Positions 6,831-9,031 of a stretch of DNA of 9,031 nucleotides are shown piece after piece; positions within the stretch are counted from its first letter, which is position 1, and each line of letters starts with the position of its first letter. The stretch is from Anaerolineales bacterium (GTDB taxonomy: Bacteria; Chloroflexota; Anaerolineae; 4572-78; NAK82). The stretch is from positions 1-9,031 of the forward strand of contig JAHELX010000231.1 in NCBI GenBank assembly GCA_024643945.1. Direction: 5' to 3'. The translations under genes and the position numbers were made by a program. The notes beneath the pieces were generated by a model. The model made no database searches and had not been told where the DNA came from. It was given only the letters and a program-made list of their open reading frames with translations.

Positions 6831-7150
6831 ACCTTTGCACTTGTCCAGAAATAACTTGGTACTTTTGCAATCAGTTTACATCTGATTTGCCGATTGAAAT
6901 GCAAAGTTATACCCAACGCACGGGTATTATATTATTGGACAAGTACTTTGCAAGAACGAATTTGAACATCATGCCGCGATGAATGCCTCTCATTCGGCGG
7001 ACATCCTGGTGGAAGCATTCGCGAGTTACCTTGGCTGGGAAGTCTATGATCACACGAGGCCTGAGTCCTGATTCCCCACTTCCTTCCCGACTCATTTGAG
7101 GCTTACCTCATCTGGAAAGCCTATCATCGGCATCAGAAGGGAATAAACCT
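6831..7150. other. 320-bp gap between isomerase and kinase genes with short repeats and a small hairpin
   Basis: The gap is AT-rich compared with its neighbours and holds no convincing gene. ACTTGTCCA (6839-6847) has its exact inverse TGGACAAGT at 6936-6944. CTTTGCA-like words occur at 6834, 6863 (with one extra T) and 6946, and inverted at 6900. ATACCC (6909-6914) pairs with GGGTAT (6922-6927), followed by an AT-rich run. TGAGG (7097-7101) pairs with CCTCA (7106-7110). No -35/-10 pair of good quality was found. Regulation of the kinase-transketolase group from this gap is plausible but not shown. Confidence 0.5.
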
Positions 7151-8113
7151 ATGGACATCATATGCCTGGGCGAATTGCTGATTGATATGTTTCCGGCAGA
7201 AGTGGGCCGGAGTCTGGTCGAGGTTTCCGCATTTCGACCCAAGCCCGGCGGCGCGCCGGCCAACGTGGCTGTGGCTGCGGTGCGTCTGGGAGCGCAGGGT
7301 GCGTTCATCGGCAAGGTGGGCGATGATGCCTTTGGTCACCATCTGGTCAGCATCTTGCAGCAAGAGGGGGTGGAGGTGCGCGGGATGCGATTTGACCAGG
7401 AAGCCCGCACCCCCATGGCCTTCATCGCCATGCCGGACGTGAACTCGTACGAAATCCTCTTTTATCGCAATCCGGGGGCCGACATGCGCCTGCGGGCAGA
7501 CGAACTGGATCGCGAGTTGTTGCAGAAGGCACGTGCCTTTCATTTCGGCTCCCTCAGCCTGATTCAGGAGCCCAGCCGGAGTGCTACGCTGGAGGCGGTG
7601 AAGATCGCCCATGAAGCCGGTGCGCTGATCTCCTTCGACGTCAATTACCGGCCAGGCTTATGGAGCCGTGAAGAGGCGCAGCATAGAGTGATGGCCACCA
7701 TCCCCCACGTGAATTTGCTTAAGGTCAATGAGATCGAAGTGGAGCTGCTCACTGGCAGCTCAGATCCGGCCACTGCCAGCAAGGCGCTGTTGGAACTGGG
7801 GCCCGATCTCTGTGTAGTGACACTGGGCCCTGAGGGTAGCTTCTTCCGGGTTGCGGAAGGCGGTGAGCACGTCTCTGCTTTTGAGGTAGAGACAGTGGAT
7901 GCTACGGGCTGTGGCGATGCATTCATCGCCGGCCTGCTGTGCCAGCTTGTCGTTGATACCGGGTGGCGTGATCATCTTTCAGTACCACGGATGCGCGAGG
8001 TTTTACGCTATGCCAACGCCGTCGGGGCTCTGACCGCGCTCACTCAGGGCGTCATCCCCGCCCTGCCCACCGCCGATCAGGTAGACCGGTTTCTAACCCA
8101 GTACAATGCATGA
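7151..8113 (+). CDS. PfkB (ribokinase)-family sugar kinase, fructokinase-like
   Basis: The product has 320 residues, standard for the family; the ATG at 7151 has AAGGGAA 7 nt upstream. The N-terminal PfkB signature is KPGGAPANVAVAAVRLG (31-47), with the sugar-binding GGAPAN. FDVNYRPGLW (162-171) and LKVNEIEVELL (190-200) are typical of fructokinase and 2-keto-3-deoxygluconate kinase types. The C-terminal signature DATGCGDAF (250-258) gives the anion hole and the catalytic base Asp256; Cys replaces the more common Ala at 254. It transfers phosphate from ATP to a ketose hydroxymethyl group. It follows the isomerase, so the isomerase product is the likely substrate. Its stop overlaps an ATG of the next frame (ATGA), which suggests coupling with the transketolase genes. 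Confidence 0.88.
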   Translation: MDIICLGELLIDMFPAEVGRSLVEVSAFRPKPGGAPANVAVAAVRLGAQGAFIGKVGDDAFGHHLVSILQQEGVEVRGMRFDQEARTPMAFIAMPDVNSYEILFYRNPGADMRLRADELDRELLQKARAFHFGSLSLIQEPSRSATLEAVKIAHEAGALISFDVNYRPGLWSREEAQHRVMATIPHVNLLKVNEIEVELLTGSSDPATASKALLELGPDLCVVTLGPEGSFFRVAEGGEHVSAFEVETVDATGCGDAFIAGLLCQLVVDTGWRDHLSVPRMREVLRYANAVGALTALTQGVIPALPTADQVDRFLTQYNA

Positions 8114-8127
8114 TAAAGGAGACCTCC

Positions 8128-8970
8128 TTGGCTAATACCCTGATTCAAACAGTAGACTTGCAAGCCCTGAAGGAGAAAGCTCGAAGTCTACGGCTTGAGG
8201 TCCTGGACATGACAACGCACGCCAGCTCAGGACATCCTTCGAGCTCTTTCTCCTCGGTTGAGATCTTGACCGCCCTGTATTTTGGCGGCATTCTGCGTTA
8301 TCGGAGCGACGAGCCGCACTGGCCGGAACGGGACCGCTTTATTCTGAGCAAAGGGCATGCAGCGCCGTTGCTGTATGCGGTACTGGCGCATGCCGGATAC
8401 TTCGAGCGCGAGCAACTGTGGACTCTGCGTCAGGTAGACAGCCCACTGGAGGGCCACCCCATCGAGAATAGGATGCCTGGTATCGAGACGACCTCTGGCT
8501 CGCTAGGCAAAGGGATATCGGTGGGGCTGGGCCACGTCCTCGGCGGTCGCTTGAACGGGCTGAATTACCGTGTGTATGTGCTGCTGGGCGATGGCGAGTG
8601 CGAAGAAGGCCAGATATGGGAAGCGGCGATTGCGGCTGCGCACTTCAAGGCGGATAATCTCGTCGCTATTGTGGACTACAACAAGTACCAGGAGACCGGC
8701 CCGATCAGCCGGGAGATGGCGCTGGAACCGTTCGTCCAGAAATGGCGCGCTTTTGGCTGGCACGTCGAAGAGGTGGATGGACATGACGTCCAGGCGATCG
8801 TCGAGACACTGAAGGCTATGCAGGAAGTGAAGGGCCAGCCTTCGGTGATCATCGCCCACACCGTCAAGGGCAAGGGTGTGTCGTTTGTGGAAGCAGACTA
8901 CACATTCCACGGTCGTGCGCTCACATCAGAACAGGCGGCGACAGCGCGGGAGGAAATCCTATGCAGCTAG
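8128..8970 (+). CDS. Transketolase, N-terminal (TPP-binding) subunit of a split enzyme
   Basis: The product has 280 residues from TTG 8128, chosen because AAAGGAG ends 6 nt upstream. An ATG at 8110 overlapping the kinase stop (286 residues) is the alternative but has no ribosome binding site. Motifs from the TTG start are SGHP at 34-37, SKGHAAP from 74, EGHP at 108-111, the TPP/Mg motif GDGECEEGQIWEA beginning at 154, and DYNK at 183-186. The length equals the N-terminal third to half of full transketolase, as in the two-gene transketolases of many bacteria and archaea. It needs the C-terminal subunit encoded by the next gene to be active. It transfers a two-carbon ketol unit between ketose phosphates and aldoses. 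Placed after an isomerase and kinase, it is probably pathway-dedicated rather than the housekeeping copy. Confidence 0.9.
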   Translation: MANTLIQTVDLQALKEKARSLRLEVLDMTTHASSGHPSSSFSSVEILTALYFGGILRYRSDEPHWPERDRFILSKGHAAPLLYAVLAHAGYFEREQLWTLRQVDSPLEGHPIENRMPGIETTSGSLGKGISVGLGHVLGGRLNGLNYRVYVLLGDGECEEGQIWEAAIAAAHFKADNLVAIVDYNKYQETGPISREMALEPFVQKWRAFGWHVEEVDGHDVQAIVETLKAMQEVKGQPSVIIAHTVKGKGVSFVEADYTFHGRALTSEQAATAREEILCS

Positions 8971-9031
8971 GCGAGAAGGCAGGTCTCAGGCCTGCAAAAC
9001 CCATGCGTGATGTATTTGGTGATGCCTTACT
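8961..9031 (+). CDS. Transketolase, C-terminal subunit (3' end outside window)
   Basis: Only 23 codons are visible: an N-terminal stretch MQLGEKAGLRPAKP and then MRDVFGDAL, the usual beginning of the pyrimidine-binding subunit of split transketolase. The ATG at 8961 overlaps the end of the preceding gene by 10 bp and has GGAGG 7 nt upstream. The ATG at 9003 lacks a ribosome binding site, so the longer form is preferred. The extra 14 residues coincide with a hairpin repeat also found elsewhere in the window. Confidence 0.8.
   Translation, partial: MQLGEKAGLRPAKPMRDVFGDAL
8978..8995 (+). repeat. Second copy of the GGCAGG-N4-AGGCCTGC repeat, inside the TktC coding start
   Basis: The sequence GGCAGG-TCTC-AGGCCTGC matches the minus-strand copy at 2840-2857 in 14 of 18 positions. 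All four differences are in the central four bases and the spacing is identical. It encodes AGLRPA; the other copy reads AGTRPA in the same phase. Confidence 0.7.

Noticed and set aside
6909..6935. ATACCC/GGGTAT hairpin followed by AT-rich bases as an intrinsic terminator of the isomerase gene
   Set aside because: The stem is only 6 bp and the tail is mixed A and T, not a T-run; too weak to call.
6966..6984. CATCAT...ATGAATG inverted words as a second GntR operator
   Set aside because: The half sites match the promoter palindrome only over four bases and the spacing differs.
6979..7071. 30-residue frame starting MNASHSADIL in the gap before the kinase
   Set aside because: It has no ribosome binding site and no recognisable family, and is too short to support. 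It might be a gene scrap.

Overview
The window looks like part of a GC-rich bacterial chromosome. The most likely source is Chloroflexota (Anaerolineae-like). This rests on gene style (split transketolase, a LgdA-like Gfo/Idh/MocA dehydrogenase, a Pro/Thr-linked surface protein) and on the types of short intergenic repeat present: octamer TTGGAAGG arrays, a GGTTAA microsatellite and a GGCAGG-N4-AGGCCTGC hairpin. The taxon is an inference. No rRNA, tRNA, CRISPR array or transposase was seen.

Left part (1-2865): the 3' part of a secreted or surface M28 zinc aminopeptidase-like gene (plus strand, 5' end outside the window) meets tail to tail, with only 2 bp between the stops, a minus-strand gene for a signal-peptide/Pro-Thr-linker/C-terminal-anchor surface protein resembling DUF4424 proteins. 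Neither is obviously related to the genes on the right.

Middle (2866-3621): a gene-poor stretch with a short minus-strand open frame that may be a gene remnant, and a small two-helix membrane protein gene on the minus strand. Two back-to-back sigma70-type promoters follow: TTGAAA-17-TATAAT leftward, and a perfect TTGACA-17-TATAAT rightward with an imperfect palindrome in its spacer.

Right part (3622-9031): a plus-strand carbohydrate catabolism cluster. In order it holds a Gfo/Idh/MocA NAD(P)-dependent sugar dehydrogenase, a GntR/HutC-type regulator with a UTRA effector domain, a TIM-barrel sugar isomerase/epimerase with an L-rhamnose-isomerase-like ExK motif, a PfkB (fructokinase-like) sugar kinase, the N-terminal (TPP) subunit of a split transketolase, and the start of its C-terminal subunit. 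Kinase, TktN and TktC are tightly packed or overlapping, so they are probably co-transcribed. The logic is that an aldose is isomerised to a ketose, the ketose is phosphorylated, and the ketose phosphate is cleaved by a dedicated transketolase, with the GntR protein as likely sugar-sensing regulator. The substrate cannot be read from the sequence. D-apiose, a pentose or a 3-oxo-sugar are candidates.

Repeats interrupt the cluster. A 39-bp duplication of the dehydrogenase 3' end flanks nine GGTTAA units just before the regulator. A large octamer inverted array follows the regulator. The GGCAGG hairpin repeat appears both in front of the minus-strand surface protein gene and inside the beginning of the TktC coding sequence.
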